This document shows, in pieces, positions 6,994 to 15,182 of a stretch of DNA of 21,565 nucleotides. The stretch comes from CAZJJK01 sp964546285. GTDB taxonomy: Bacteria > Spirochaetota > Spirochaetia > Treponematales > Breznakiellaceae. Position 1 is the stretch's first letter. Each line of letters opens with the position of its first letter. The translations under genes and the position numbers were made by a program. The stretch covers positions 1 through 21,565 of the forward strand of contig CAZJJK010000054.1 in assembly GCA_964546285.1 (NCBI GenBank), read 5' to 3'. The notes beneath the pieces are model-generated. The model made no database searches. It was not told where the DNA came from and saw only the letters and a list, made by a program, of their open reading frames with translations.

Positions 6994-9714
6994 GTGAAAT
7001 ATATGGAACAATCTTATCCATTACGAGCTCTTATTATTTGTGAAAAGCCGGATTTTATTCAGACCCTTTCGGCGTCATTATCGCTTATTCCTTCACTCTC
7101 ATTAGAGAGCGAAACTTCAGTTCAATCCGCTTTTGGAGACTTATCTTCTGGGAAATACGATATAGCGATAATTCATGAAACCATTATAATAGAAGAACTT
7201 ACGCCTTTACTAAGACGCTTGGATTTTATCCCAATACTTATCTTTGGTACCAAAGATCTTAAGTCATTTTCGGAAAAACAAAACCTGGTAAACGCGGTTG
7301 ACTATATTAATCTCAACGCGATAAATATGGACAAACTGCAATCGGAATTATCACATGATCTTCGAATATGGCAATATTTTAAAGAAAAAGCATCCAATAT
7401 TTCATTGCGTTATCAAAATATAGTTGAAGCGCTTCCCGATATTGTATATGAATTGGAACCTAATGGTCATTTTACTTTCTTAAATAAATCGATAAGCTTA
7501 CTTGGATACGAACCGACAGAACTACTCGGACAGCATTTTAGCGTCCTCCTTTTCAATGAAGATATACCTCATGTTAGCCGTAAATATGTACTTCCTTTAT
7601 ATAGAGATACAAAAACAGGGGTGCGTAACGCTCCAAAGTTATTTGACGAGCGTCGTGGGATAAACCGTAAGACTGAAAATTTGGAATTACGCTTAAAACA
7701 TAAAAATGGAAATACATTAAAAGGACCGCTCATCGGTTCGCTGATTTCTTATGGAGAAATCGCGTCGGCTGGTACATATCGAACCAAAGAGAAGGACAAA
7801 CAAGAATTTATAGGAACTGTCGGTATTATTCGTGATATCACTATAAGGCGCAAATCTGAAGACATGCTCAGAAAAATGTATCAAGCGGTTGATCAAAGCC
7901 CAAATGCTGTCGCCATCTTAAATCAAGATTTGGTAATTGAATATGTTAACGCTTCTTTTTTTACTCTAACTGGTACTAGTCCCGACCAAGCCTTAGGTCA
8001 AAAAATTGATGAATTCCTAGGAGATACGAGTGACCGGTCTTTTTTCATCGATTTATACAATTCAATAAAATCTGGAATTGAATGGCAGTCGGAATTACGC
8101 TGTCCTAGACTAGGGGCTTCACCGTATTGGAGTTCTGTACTTTTTACAGCTGTTAGAACACCCTTTGGTTCCATAACTCATTATCTTTGCCTGATGGAAG
8201 ACATTACAAGAAAACATTTAATGGATGAACTCCTAAAAGAAGCGCGCGACAACGCAAAAGAAGCAAGCAGAGAAAAAAGCCAATTAATTACATCCTTTAG
8301 TAATCAAATAGATGGGCCCTTGAATCGCATTCTAGAACTCGCCGATCAACTTTTAATAGATTCTGCTGATGAAAAAACAAAACATAAAGTATTACGAATT
8401 CAAGAAAGCGCGCAATCAATGATCGCGATGTTCCATAACATCAGTGATCTGTCAAAACTCCAAACAGATTCAACTGAAATTGTTCAAAGTGAATTTTCTA
8501 TTATAGAACTAATCAAAGAAGCATCAGAGTCTTATTCCCTTAGTGCGTCACGAAAGGCCTTGGTTTTAGATCTTACATTAGATGATGGCGGTTTCCCAAT
8601 CATTATCACGGATAGAGAAAAAATAATGAGTATCATTAACATTCTTCTAACGAACGCTATTGAAAATACTGAAGAAGGACAGATAGATCTGAATATCTCT
8701 ATTAAAGCTAAAGATGAAGCGCCTACCTTATTCGTTTTAGTCAAAGATACCGGAGTTGGCATCTCTGGAACTGATCAGCAAAAGTTATTCAAACGACCAT
8801 TATCGTTGGGGAACTCAAATACTTCTGGACACAGGCAAGGATTTGGCTTAGTTATAGCGAAAGAACTTACTCAGGCCCTTGGCGGAGACCTTTGGGTAGA
8901 GAGTGTCCCTGGACAAGGAAGTTCTTTCACATTCTTTATACCAATCTTAACGCCAAAAAGTCCGCCAATAGAAGAAACCTATTTAGGATCAAATTATTCT
9001 TCTTTGGCTATTCTCATAATTGAGGATAATCCAATAAATGGAGCATTCCTCTGTAAGCACCTTCGTAATTCAGGTTGTATCGTTACGACAGTAAATGATA
9101 GTGATCAAACACTCGCTTCCTTAAATTCAGGTTTTTTTGATTTAGTTTTAATCAATCTTCAAATGCCTGATATGAATGGTATTATCATAACAAAAGCGAT
9201 ACGAGCATATAACGGGTCGGCTTTCGACCCAAATATTCCGATTATTTCGTTTTCGTCCAAAGCTCCAATAGATTACGGCGAGGACTATACTCTAGTAGGC
9301 TTTTCCGCGCATATCTCAAAACCTATAGAAAAGAATACCCTATTCAAGGCAATTGATGATGTAATAGCGAAAAGAGAAAGCTTTGATTTAGAAGTTTTAA
9401 ATAGACGTTATAAGACTTCAATCGACGAATTACGCAGGATATTATCAACAGCATATCAGATACATGATAAAAATGTAAAAGCTTTTAATGAAGCGTATAG
9501 ATCAGAAAAAATAGAAAGCGTTGATGCTTCATTAAGATCCTTTGTTACAGAATTTTCGGAAATAGGGGCATATCGGGGGATTCGTCTTATTAAACGATAC
9601 CAAAAAGCTTTGAATACAAATAACACAAAAGAAACCACAAAATTCGCGGAAGAGCTATTAAATGAATGCGGTCTAATCAAAAAACAAATATATAAAGCAC
9701 TAAAGCAAATATAG
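6994..9714 (+). CDS. Degenerate hybrid sensor histidine kinase with all phospho-acceptor sites altered
   Basis: A 906-residue cytoplasmic protein with no membrane segment. Domains in order: a receiver-like N-terminus (1-125); PAS/PAC 1 (about 140-290); PAS/PAC 2 (about 296-410); HisKA dimerisation region (about 428-495); HATPase_c (about 510-655); a receiver (about 670-795); a helical HPt-like tail (about 800-906). The ATP-binding motifs remain: N-box Asn554, G1 DTGVG at 585-589, and GFGL at 616-619. The HisKA box reads SFSNQIDGPLN, with Asn437 where the phospho-histidine belongs. The receiver reads LVLINLQMPDMNG, with Asn721 for the phospho-aspartate, though its acidic pair (Glu677, Asp678) and Lys776 remain. 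His61 replaces the Asp in the N-terminal receiver. Arg848 stands at the histidine position of the tail by alignment to AHxLKG...GA. So it is probably an ATP-binding signalling scaffold and not a phospho-donor. Start GTG 6994 or ATG 7003; neither has a clear ribosome site. Confidence 0.85.
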   Translation: MKYMEQSYPLRALIICEKPDFIQTLSASLSLIPSLSLESETSVQSAFGDLSSGKYDIAIIHETIIIEELTPLLRRLDFIPILIFGTKDLKSFSEKQNLVNAVDYINLNAINMDKLQSELSHDLRIWQYFKEKASNISLRYQNIVEALPDIVYELEPNGHFTFLNKSISLLGYEPTELLGQHFSVLLFNEDIPHVSRKYVLPLYRDTKTGVRNAPKLFDERRGINRKTENLELRLKHKNGNTLKGPLIGSLISYGEIASAGTYRTKEKDKQEFIGTVGIIRDITIRRKSEDMLRKMYQAVDQSPNAVAILNQDLVIEYVNASFFTLTGTSPDQALGQKIDEFLGDTSDRSFFIDLYNSIKSGIEWQSELRCPRLGASPYWSSVLFTAVRTPFGSITHYLCLMEDITRKHLMDELLKEARDNAKEASREKSQLITSFSNQIDGPLNRILELADQLLIDSADEKTKHKVLRIQESAQSMIAMFHNISDLSKLQTDSTEIVQSEFSIIELIKEASESYSLSASRKALVLDLTLDDGGFPIIITDREKIMSIINILLTNAIENTEEGQIDLNISIKAKDEAPTLFVLVKDTGVGISGTDQQKLFKRPLSLGNSNTSGHRQGFGLVIAKELTQALGGDLWVESVPGQGSSFTFFIPILTPKSPPIEETYLGSNYSSLAILIIEDNPINGAFLCKHLRNSGCIVTTVNDSDQTLASLNSGFFDLVLINLQMPDMNGIIITKAIRAYNGSAFDPNIPIISFSSKAPIDYGEDYTLVGFSAHISKPIEKNTLFKAIDDVIAKRESFDLEVLNRRYKTSIDELRRILSTAYQIHDKNVKAFNEAYRSEKIESVDASLRSFVTEFSEIGAYRGIRLIKRYQKALNTNNTKETTKFAEELLNECGLIKKQIYKALKQI

Positions 9715-9723
9715 GAGGAACTT

Positions 9724-10215
9724 ATGTCTTTAGATCTTTCTCTAGTTCCGTTGCTTATCCCAGAAGGTTCAAATCTTATTATAGGACAAGCGCATTTTAT
9801 AAAGACCGTGGAAGATCTAGCGGAAATTATTGTATCTTCAGTCCCTGGAGTAAAATACGGAATAGCTTTCTGCGAAGCGTCCGGTCCACGCCTTATTCGT
9901 TCCGAAGGATCTGATAATCTACTCATCTCAACGGCGGTGGATTTTGCTCGCTTAGTCGGAGCCGGACATAGTTTTTATATCCTCCTTGGTAACATCTTTC
10001 CTATCAATATTCTGGATCGAATAAAGGCTTGTCCTGAAGTCTGCCACGTTTTTTGCGCAACCGCTAATCCGTTAGGAGTCATTGTGGCAAGAATGAATAA
10101 CGGAGCTGGCATAATAGGAGTTATCGACGGAGACTCTCCCCTCCGCGTAGAGAATTCAGAGGAAAAAACACAACGACAAAATATGTTAAAAAGTTTCGGT
10201 TATAAATTCGGGTAA
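9724..10215 (+). CDS. Adenosine-specific kinase family protein (Adenosine_kin, formerly DUF355)
   Basis: The 163-residue product matches the small family described as adenosine-specific kinases from an archaeal crystal structure; the phosphorylation reaction is known from few members, so the function here is by family. Family features seen: PEGSNLIIGQAHFIKTVEDL near the N-terminus, then SVPGVKYGIAFCEASGPRLIR (about 39-59), ISTAVDFARLVGAGHSF, CHVFCATANPLGVIVA (about 113-128), and a C-terminal GIIGVIDGDSP. The length is normal, with no signal peptide. The strong ribosome site AGGAGG follows the stop of the kinase-like gene, nine bases before this start, so the two are almost surely one transcript. 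It is convergent, with a seven-base gap, to the methyltransferase gene. Confidence 0.85.
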   Translation: MSLDLSLVPLLIPEGSNLIIGQAHFIKTVEDLAEIIVSSVPGVKYGIAFCEASGPRLIRSEGSDNLLISTAVDFARLVGAGHSFYILLGNIFPINILDRIKACPEVCHVFCATANPLGVIVARMNNGAGIIGVIDGDSPLRVENSEEKTQRQNMLKSFGYKFG

Positions 10216-10222
10216 ATTTCTT

Positions 10223-10981
10223 TTACTCGTTATATGCTACGCCGACAAAAGCCAAAGTATCTCCTTTCATCGATTCACAAGAAAAATCATCATACAGATC
10301 AATCTGTTTATACCCTATTTCATTAAGCATTTCCGTTATTTCCATTGGCTTTATAGGTAAAAGAGGAACCCGATCACGAAAAACCGCTTGTTCGCTTGAA
10401 GAATAAAGAGTAGCCTCAAAGGAAAGACGTCCATCGTCACGCTTATGGTATTCCCGCTCAAATCGGGCTCGTTTTGATTCTATACTCGGTAAATTAGTTA
10501 TACCTTCTCTAACTATTTTTTCATAATTGATTATTTGAAAAATAAAAGCACCATTTCTACTTAGAAGCTGTTTCCCTTGCGCTAAAAAAGAACTAACCTG
10601 ATCCTTGTTTTCCAAATGAACCAAGGTATTTCCTAAGCAAAGAATTACATCGAAGCATTCTCTTATGAAGTTTTTAGAAATATCCAACATATCCATTCTA
10701 AAAAATCGCGCGTTTGTACGCGGTTCTGGATTTCTTCTGCAAGCACTCTGAATCATAGCAGCGTTATTATCTATGCCTGTAACATCATAATTTTGACGCA
10801 TCAAGGCCAAAGAAAATGCTCCAGTCGCACAACCAACATCTAAAACTTTTAATCGCTTATCTGCGGTTTTATTGGCTTTCCCAGGTGTAGCTACTTTTTC
10901 CGAAATGAAAGTTATTCGTTCTTTATCCACAGGGAAAATTTCATCGTAATATTCAATCAGATTATCATATAACGAATCCAT
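10223..10981 (-). CDS. Class I SAM-dependent methyltransferase, substrate unknown
   Basis: A 252-residue cytoplasmic methyltransferase of the Rossmann class. The SAM-binding glycine loop VLDVGCATGAF is at residues 46-56; Asp71 in VTGIDNN would bind the SAM ribose; RMDMLDI is the likely motif III region; DVILCLGNTLVHL follows the fourth strand, and the fifth-strand region reads LLSRNGAFIFQIINYE. The C-terminal part, rich in beta strands (about 170-252), is of the kind that shapes a small-molecule pocket, but nothing names the substrate. A good ribosome site (AGGAG, five bases before ATG) supports the start. It is transcribed alone on the minus strand between two plus-strand genes. A small-molecule or ubiE-like methyltransferase would be equally consistent. 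Confidence 0.88.
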   Translation of the reverse strand: MDSLYDNLIEYYDEIFPVDKERITFISEKVATPGKANKTADKRLKVLDVGCATGAFSLALMRQNYDVTGIDNNAAMIQSACRRNPEPRTNARFFRMDMLDISKNFIRECFDVILCLGNTLVHLENKDQVSSFLAQGKQLLSRNGAFIFQIINYEKIVREGITNLPSIESKRARFEREYHKRDDGRLSFEATLYSSSEQAVFRDRVPLLPIKPMEITEMLNEIGYKQIDLYDDFSCESMKGDTLAFVGVAYNE

Positions 10982-11130
10982 AAGTCTCCTCGGAAACTGG
11001 CTTATCTGACAGTATATCTTAAAACTGTTTATTCGTCACTCTTAGATATACATCTAATAAAAAATAATAATTCATGTTGCCAAAATAATACAATGCTTGA
11101 ATATAGATAACGGTCTTGATAGTGTAACAT

Positions 11131-12177
11131 ATGGTAAAGCTCCCACAATCCCGATTTATATATCATACAGCTCATATTAGTTTTATCCTTTTCAGTTTTA
11201 GCATAATTTTTTATGGTTGCGAAAAGAAGCAAAATGCCACAAGTAATTATGTTTTAGGCACATCGTGTCATATCGATTTATTTGAATTTGGAACTACGCG
11301 CTTATACAATACCTTATTCGGTCGTTTACACGAGATAGATGATCGGATGAGTGCGAATAAACACGGTACAGATATAGATTCAGTTAATAAAAACGCCGGT
11401 ATCGCTCCTGTTAAGGTTAATGAAGAGGTTATTTATGTCGCAAAAACCGCGTTAAAATACGCAACTCTATCAAATGGTGCTTTTGACCCCACAATTGGTC
11501 CCCTTGTAAAGCTATGGGATATCAATTCAGGAATACCGAAAATTCCTAAAGACGATGATATCCAATCAGTTCTAGCTCTAGTTAATTGGAAAGACCTTAT
11601 TATTAATGAAACCGCTGGAACCTTATTTCTTCAGCGAAAAGGAATGAGCTTAGACTTTGGAGCGATCGCTAAAGGGTACGCCGCGGATGAGCTTGTAGAA
11701 ATATTGATACATAACAATATTCCAAGAGCAATTATAGATTTAGGCGGGAATATATACGCGTTCGGAGAAAAAGCCAATTCTAATCCCTGGCGAATAGGTA
11801 TACAAGCTCCAACTGGAATAAGAGGGGAAAATATTGGGTTGGTTGAAGGGAAAAACAAAGCTTTCGTTACATCAGGAATATACGAGCGCTTTATTACTTT
11901 AGGTGATAAACAGTATCATCATATTCTTTCAACTCAGACTGGTTATCCAATTGACAATGATTTATCATCGGTAACCATCATAGCGCCCTCGGCTATGGAC
12001 GCAGACGCTCTATCCACTACTGTATTTGCTCTTGGTTATCAAGATGGCTGTATATTAATTAATTCGCTTACAGGGATACAAGCCATTTTCGTTTTTTCAT
12101 CTGGAGTAATTCACCAAGCTGGTATGGGAGACACTGTTTTTACCCTTAATGATATGAACTATACCTTAATGAAATAG
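11131..12177 (+). CDS. apbE: FAD:protein FMN transferase, ApbE lipoprotein
   Basis: Transfers FMN from FAD to Thr/Ser of target proteins such as RNF/NQR subunits, on the outer face of the cytoplasmic membrane. The 348-residue product starts with a lipoprotein signal: a hydrophobic stretch (16-28) ending in FYGC, with Cys30 as the lipidated residue. ApbE motifs follow: LGTSCHIDLFEFG, a long helix around LHEIDDRMSANKHGTDI, GAFDPTIGPLVKLWDI, LDFGAIAKGYAADEL (FAD and Mg site), IIDLGGNIYAFG, WRIGIQAP, AFVTSGIYERF, and the metal-binding DADALSTTVFALG near the C-terminus. The family is also known from Treponema. No ribosome site stands before the ATG, so the start rests on the signal peptide. No flavoprotein target is in the window. 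Confidence 0.93.
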   Translation: MVKLPQSRFIYHTAHISFILFSFSIIFYGCEKKQNATSNYVLGTSCHIDLFEFGTTRLYNTLFGRLHEIDDRMSANKHGTDIDSVNKNAGIAPVKVNEEVIYVAKTALKYATLSNGAFDPTIGPLVKLWDINSGIPKIPKDDDIQSVLALVNWKDLIINETAGTLFLQRKGMSLDFGAIAKGYAADELVEILIHNNIPRAIIDLGGNIYAFGEKANSNPWRIGIQAPTGIRGENIGLVEGKNKAFVTSGIYERFITLGDKQYHHILSTQTGYPIDNDLSSVTIIAPSAMDADALSTTVFALGYQDGCILINSLTGIQAIFVFSSGVIHQAGMGDTVFTLNDMNYTLMK

Positions 12178-12385
12178 AGTATTTTCACTTATAAGTCTTT
12201 CTAAAAGAGGCTATTACAATATCATCAAAAAACATTAATCTTTTTATTCATACAACCAAGACAAGCGCTCTATAAATAAAAATACCTTAATAATTCGATA
12301 TGGATACATCCAATTATTCAGCGAGAAACCCTTATTAAAAAGCGCATCTCGCAAGAACCTCAAAGAATCAAAAATACCATAGCCT

Positions 12386-13408
12386 TCATTTTATAGCTAT
12401 TAATTCCATTTCAAACACCAAAAAAGTATTTGGCGGAATTACACCGCCTGCGCCACGCTCACCATAAGCGAATTCAGGCGGAAGTATTAGTAAACGTTTT
12501 TCGCCGACCCTCATGTCAATAATACTAAGGTCCCAACCACGAATAACCGCGCCTATACCCACTTGAAATTCAAACGTGCCCCCATGGTAATCAGATGCGT
12601 CAAAAATAGTACCATTTAAGAACATACCCTTATATTGGGTTATTACTATCTCTCCTTTTTTTGGTTTATTACCCGTCCCTGATTTAAGTACCAAATAAGA
12701 AATACCATTCTCGGTTTGTGTCGCGGAAGGCCATTTTTGATTAACAAGCGCTAAATCGGCTTCACGCTTTTCCCTAACTGCTTGTTGAGCTAGTTCGATA
12801 ACTCGCTTCGATAAAGAATTAAACATTGCTTGATCCGCTATAAACTCTTTAGCCGCCGCACCATTTCTAATTATCAATACTTTTTTCATGATGTCGCCAA
12901 CTGAAATATTGTTAACAACATCCATTCCGGAAATAACACGGCCAAAAACAGAGTGTTTGTCATCTAAATGCGGTGCCGCATCTAAAGTAATAAAAAATTG
13001 ACTCCCATTTGTATTGGCACCAGCGTTTGCCATAGAAAGGACCCCTGGACCATCATGCCTCAACATTTTATGTATTTCATCGGAAAAACTATACCCAGGT
13101 CCTCCTGCTCCAGACCCCAAAGGATCGCCACCCTGTATTACAAAACCTGGTTCAACCCGATGGAAAGTTAAGCCATCGTAGAAAGGTTTTCCAAGAGATG
13201 CGTCAAGCTTTCCCTCCGCTAAACCAACGAAATTACATACTGTTAAAGGGGTTTTTTCGTATTCAAGTCGTAAAACGATATCCCCCCGCGATGTTTCAAT
13301 TTTAGCAAACAATCCATCCCCCAAATCAGAATACTCATTAGCACAAGAAATAATTGAACAAAAAAGAGCCGAACTTAGTAAAAACGAAAAGGCTTGTATT
13401 GTACGCAT
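12386..13408 (-). CDS. Dual peptidyl-prolyl isomerase lipoprotein, cyclophilin fused to FKBP
   Basis: A 340-residue exported folding factor with two unrelated prolyl isomerase domains. A signal peptide ends in the lipobox IISC (Cys22). The cyclophilin domain (about 33-195) keeps Arg84 (FHRV), Phe89 and Gln92 (FVIQGGD), and SMANAGANTNGSQFF; the tryptophan of human CypA is His147 (HLDDKHSVFG). A linker (about 195-245) precedes the FKBP domain (246-340). That domain matches FKBP12 with a constant offset at Tyr259, Phe269, Asp270, Trp292, Tyr315 and Phe332, so both active sites look intact. The start is at 13408, not at an in-frame ATG 78 bases upstream, because it gives a clean signal peptide and a GAGGAG site seven bases away. 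It follows pheT by 20 bases and is probably in its transcript. Confidence 0.92.
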   Translation of the reverse strand: MRTIQAFSFLLSSALFCSIISCANEYSDLGDGLFAKIETSRGDIVLRLEYEKTPLTVCNFVGLAEGKLDASLGKPFYDGLTFHRVEPGFVIQGGDPLGSGAGGPGYSFSDEIHKMLRHDGPGVLSMANAGANTNGSQFFITLDAAPHLDDKHSVFGRVISGMDVVNNISVGDIMKKVLIIRNGAAAKEFIADQAMFNSLSKRVIELAQQAVREKREADLALVNQKWPSATQTENGISYLVLKSGTGNKPKKGEIVITQYKGMFLNGTIFDASDYHGGTFEFQVGIGAVIRGWDLSIIDMRVGEKRLLILPPEFAYGERGAGGVIPPNTFLVFEMELIAIK

Positions 13409-13428
13409 AAAACAACTCCTCTCATTCA

Positions 13429-15171
13429 TCAGAGTAAGGGATCTAGGTCTATTTCTGCTACGGTACAGGGCATCGTTATTCCCCAATTTTCCAATACTTC
13501 TGGATGAATTTCACCAAAACACCCAATAATATTTCCTTCATAAAGGATTGATGCGGATCTACCTGGGATAAAACGTTTGTCCTCAAATTCTTCGACAGTA
13601 TAGGTTCTTTCTAAATAATAGAATAATGCCTGAAGTTGGCTCGCTACTGAATTGAAATTAGTATCAGGTGACGCCTGAAGAAAAGCGAGCCCTTGTTTTG
13701 TTCTGACCCCATAATTCATATTTTCATCCCTGACTAACGTTTTCCCCACTTCGAAAATACGATGTGGATACAACGCGTTCGCGGAAACCGATTCTGACAT
13801 CAAAAGACTTGGCAAAATTGAATTACGCACAAACTCAAAATTATCGCTCATAGGATTATCAATTTGAACAATATTCTCTCCGTTGCCTCTCATCCTTTCA
13901 ATGAAATCCCGGCGCGATCCTAAATAATTATAGATCATTTCTTGATATCCAAGACCAATAAATATTTCTTTAACTTTTCTACAAAAAGAGGTAATCGGTA
14001 ATAAGCGTCCTACAGTAAAATCATGTGGGTGAACAGGCTTAAAACTCCGCATAGTTCTACCTATCATGACATCTTCCGCTACATCAGCTGCATGGAGAAA
14101 ATCGTTACGATACTCTGGAGGATAAAGCAATACACCTGATTCCGATCTTTCACCCTTAGCTTCTATGGAAACAACAGTTTCAGCTCTACATCCCATTTTT
14201 TCTAACGCGTCTACACATTCTTTAGCGGAAAGCCGTTCACCAAGAAAACGTTCAATTCTTGATAGAGTACAAAAAATCGGTTCTTGAAAATAATATGGAA
14301 AAACGACATTCCGTCCAAAAAGCGTATCATACGGGTATTCCACGCATACTGGTTTTATACTGTAACCAAGATCCGCGAAATCACAAGCGATCATATTAGC
14401 CGCCAAGGCAAGGCTCGGCATTTCTGTTCCAGTCAGCTCAATAAACAATTCACTGTCACCTACTTCCACAGCTCCTATTCTCGCGCTATTAATTACCGGA
14501 GGAAAAGAGAGAGTATCACCTTGATTATCCGTCAAATAAGGAAAATATTGGTAATCGGCTACTATATACCCATATTCTTGCCCTTTAGGGTGTTCGGAGC
14601 AGATTTGTCGCAAAGACATTGAACGCGCCTCCCCTAGTGGGATAAATTGTGTTTTATCAGGATCCGCGGCTATATAATGAACCGGCCACTTCATTAAGGC
14701 GGTCCGATAAACTCCCATGGCGATAGATCTTCGCTTTCTCCCAAAATTCCAGCACAACTTTTCTTGCGTTTGGATTATGTCGCGTAAAACTATATCATTT
14801 ATGGGCTTACCAACTATAACAAACGCGGCGATAAAAGGCCTAATTTTCTCCAACTTAGGATCAACAATAATTCGATATTCACTTGCTTCTTTTTTTTCTG
14901 AACTACTTGAAAAAAAACTATATTTCGGTTTCTCTCCGCCATTGTGAATCCGAAGCTGCCTAGCGCAACCCGCAGTAGACCAGAGATCTGGTCTATTTGT
15001 GTCGTTTAGTTCTATTTTTATTATGCGTTCCTCTTGGGGTAACTTATGATCAGCCGCTTCAGCTAACTCTGCTTTTGCGCAAGTTAATGCTTCCTCAAAT
15101 TCATTATAATCCGTCCATTTTCGACCAACCAGCTCATGGAATAGCATTTCGTTAACTTCAATCTTTGGCAT
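13429..15171 (-). CDS. pheT: Phenylalanyl-tRNA synthetase beta subunit, archaeal/eukaryotic type
   Basis: Beta subunit of PheRS, which partners PheS in charging tRNA-Phe. At 580 residues it is far shorter than the bacterial beta subunit of about 800, and it lacks an N-terminal EMAP-like tRNA-binding domain and a C-terminal FDX-ACB domain. The opening (MPKIEVNEMLFHELVGRKW) and the early motif ELNDTNRPDLWSTAGCARQ are those of the archaeal form; a B5-like region (about 300-370) and the inactive class II core (RMRGNGENIVQIDNPMSDNF; IFEVGKTL; GEIHPEVLENWGI) follow. Spirochaetes are known to use this PheRS form, taken as an ancient transfer. It lies 11 bases after pheS. A GGGGAA sequence precedes the ATG. 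Confidence 0.95.
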   Translation of the reverse strand: MPKIEVNEMLFHELVGRKWTDYNEFEEALTCAKAELAEAADHKLPQEERIIKIELNDTNRPDLWSTAGCARQLRIHNGGEKPKYSFFSSSSEKKEASEYRIIVDPKLEKIRPFIAAFVIVGKPINDIVLRDIIQTQEKLCWNFGRKRRSIAMGVYRTALMKWPVHYIAADPDKTQFIPLGEARSMSLRQICSEHPKGQEYGYIVADYQYFPYLTDNQGDTLSFPPVINSARIGAVEVGDSELFIELTGTEMPSLALAANMIACDFADLGYSIKPVCVEYPYDTLFGRNVVFPYYFQEPIFCTLSRIERFLGERLSAKECVDALEKMGCRAETVVSIEAKGERSESGVLLYPPEYRNDFLHAADVAEDVMIGRTMRSFKPVHPHDFTVGRLLPITSFCRKVKEIFIGLGYQEMIYNYLGSRRDFIERMRGNGENIVQIDNPMSDNFEFVRNSILPSLLMSESVSANALYPHRIFEVGKTLVRDENMNYGVRTKQGLAFLQASPDTNFNSVASQLQALFYYLERTYTVEEFEDKRFIPGRSASILYEGNIIGCFGEIHPEVLENWGITMPCTVAEIDLDPLL

Positions 15172-15182
15172 AACTTATTCCC

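Noticed and set aside
9456..9926. A 156-codon minus-strand frame
   Set aside because: It is antisense to the end of the kinase-like gene and the start of the adenosine kinase-like gene, both well supported by family motifs.
11029..11232. A 67-codon minus-strand frame upstream of the methyltransferase
   Set aside because: It starts inside apbE on the opposite strand and has no family resemblance.
13409..13486. A longer N-terminus for the PPIase lipoprotein
   Set aside because: It overlaps pheT and would bury the signal peptide; the ATG at 13408 has a good ribosome site and lipobox spacing.
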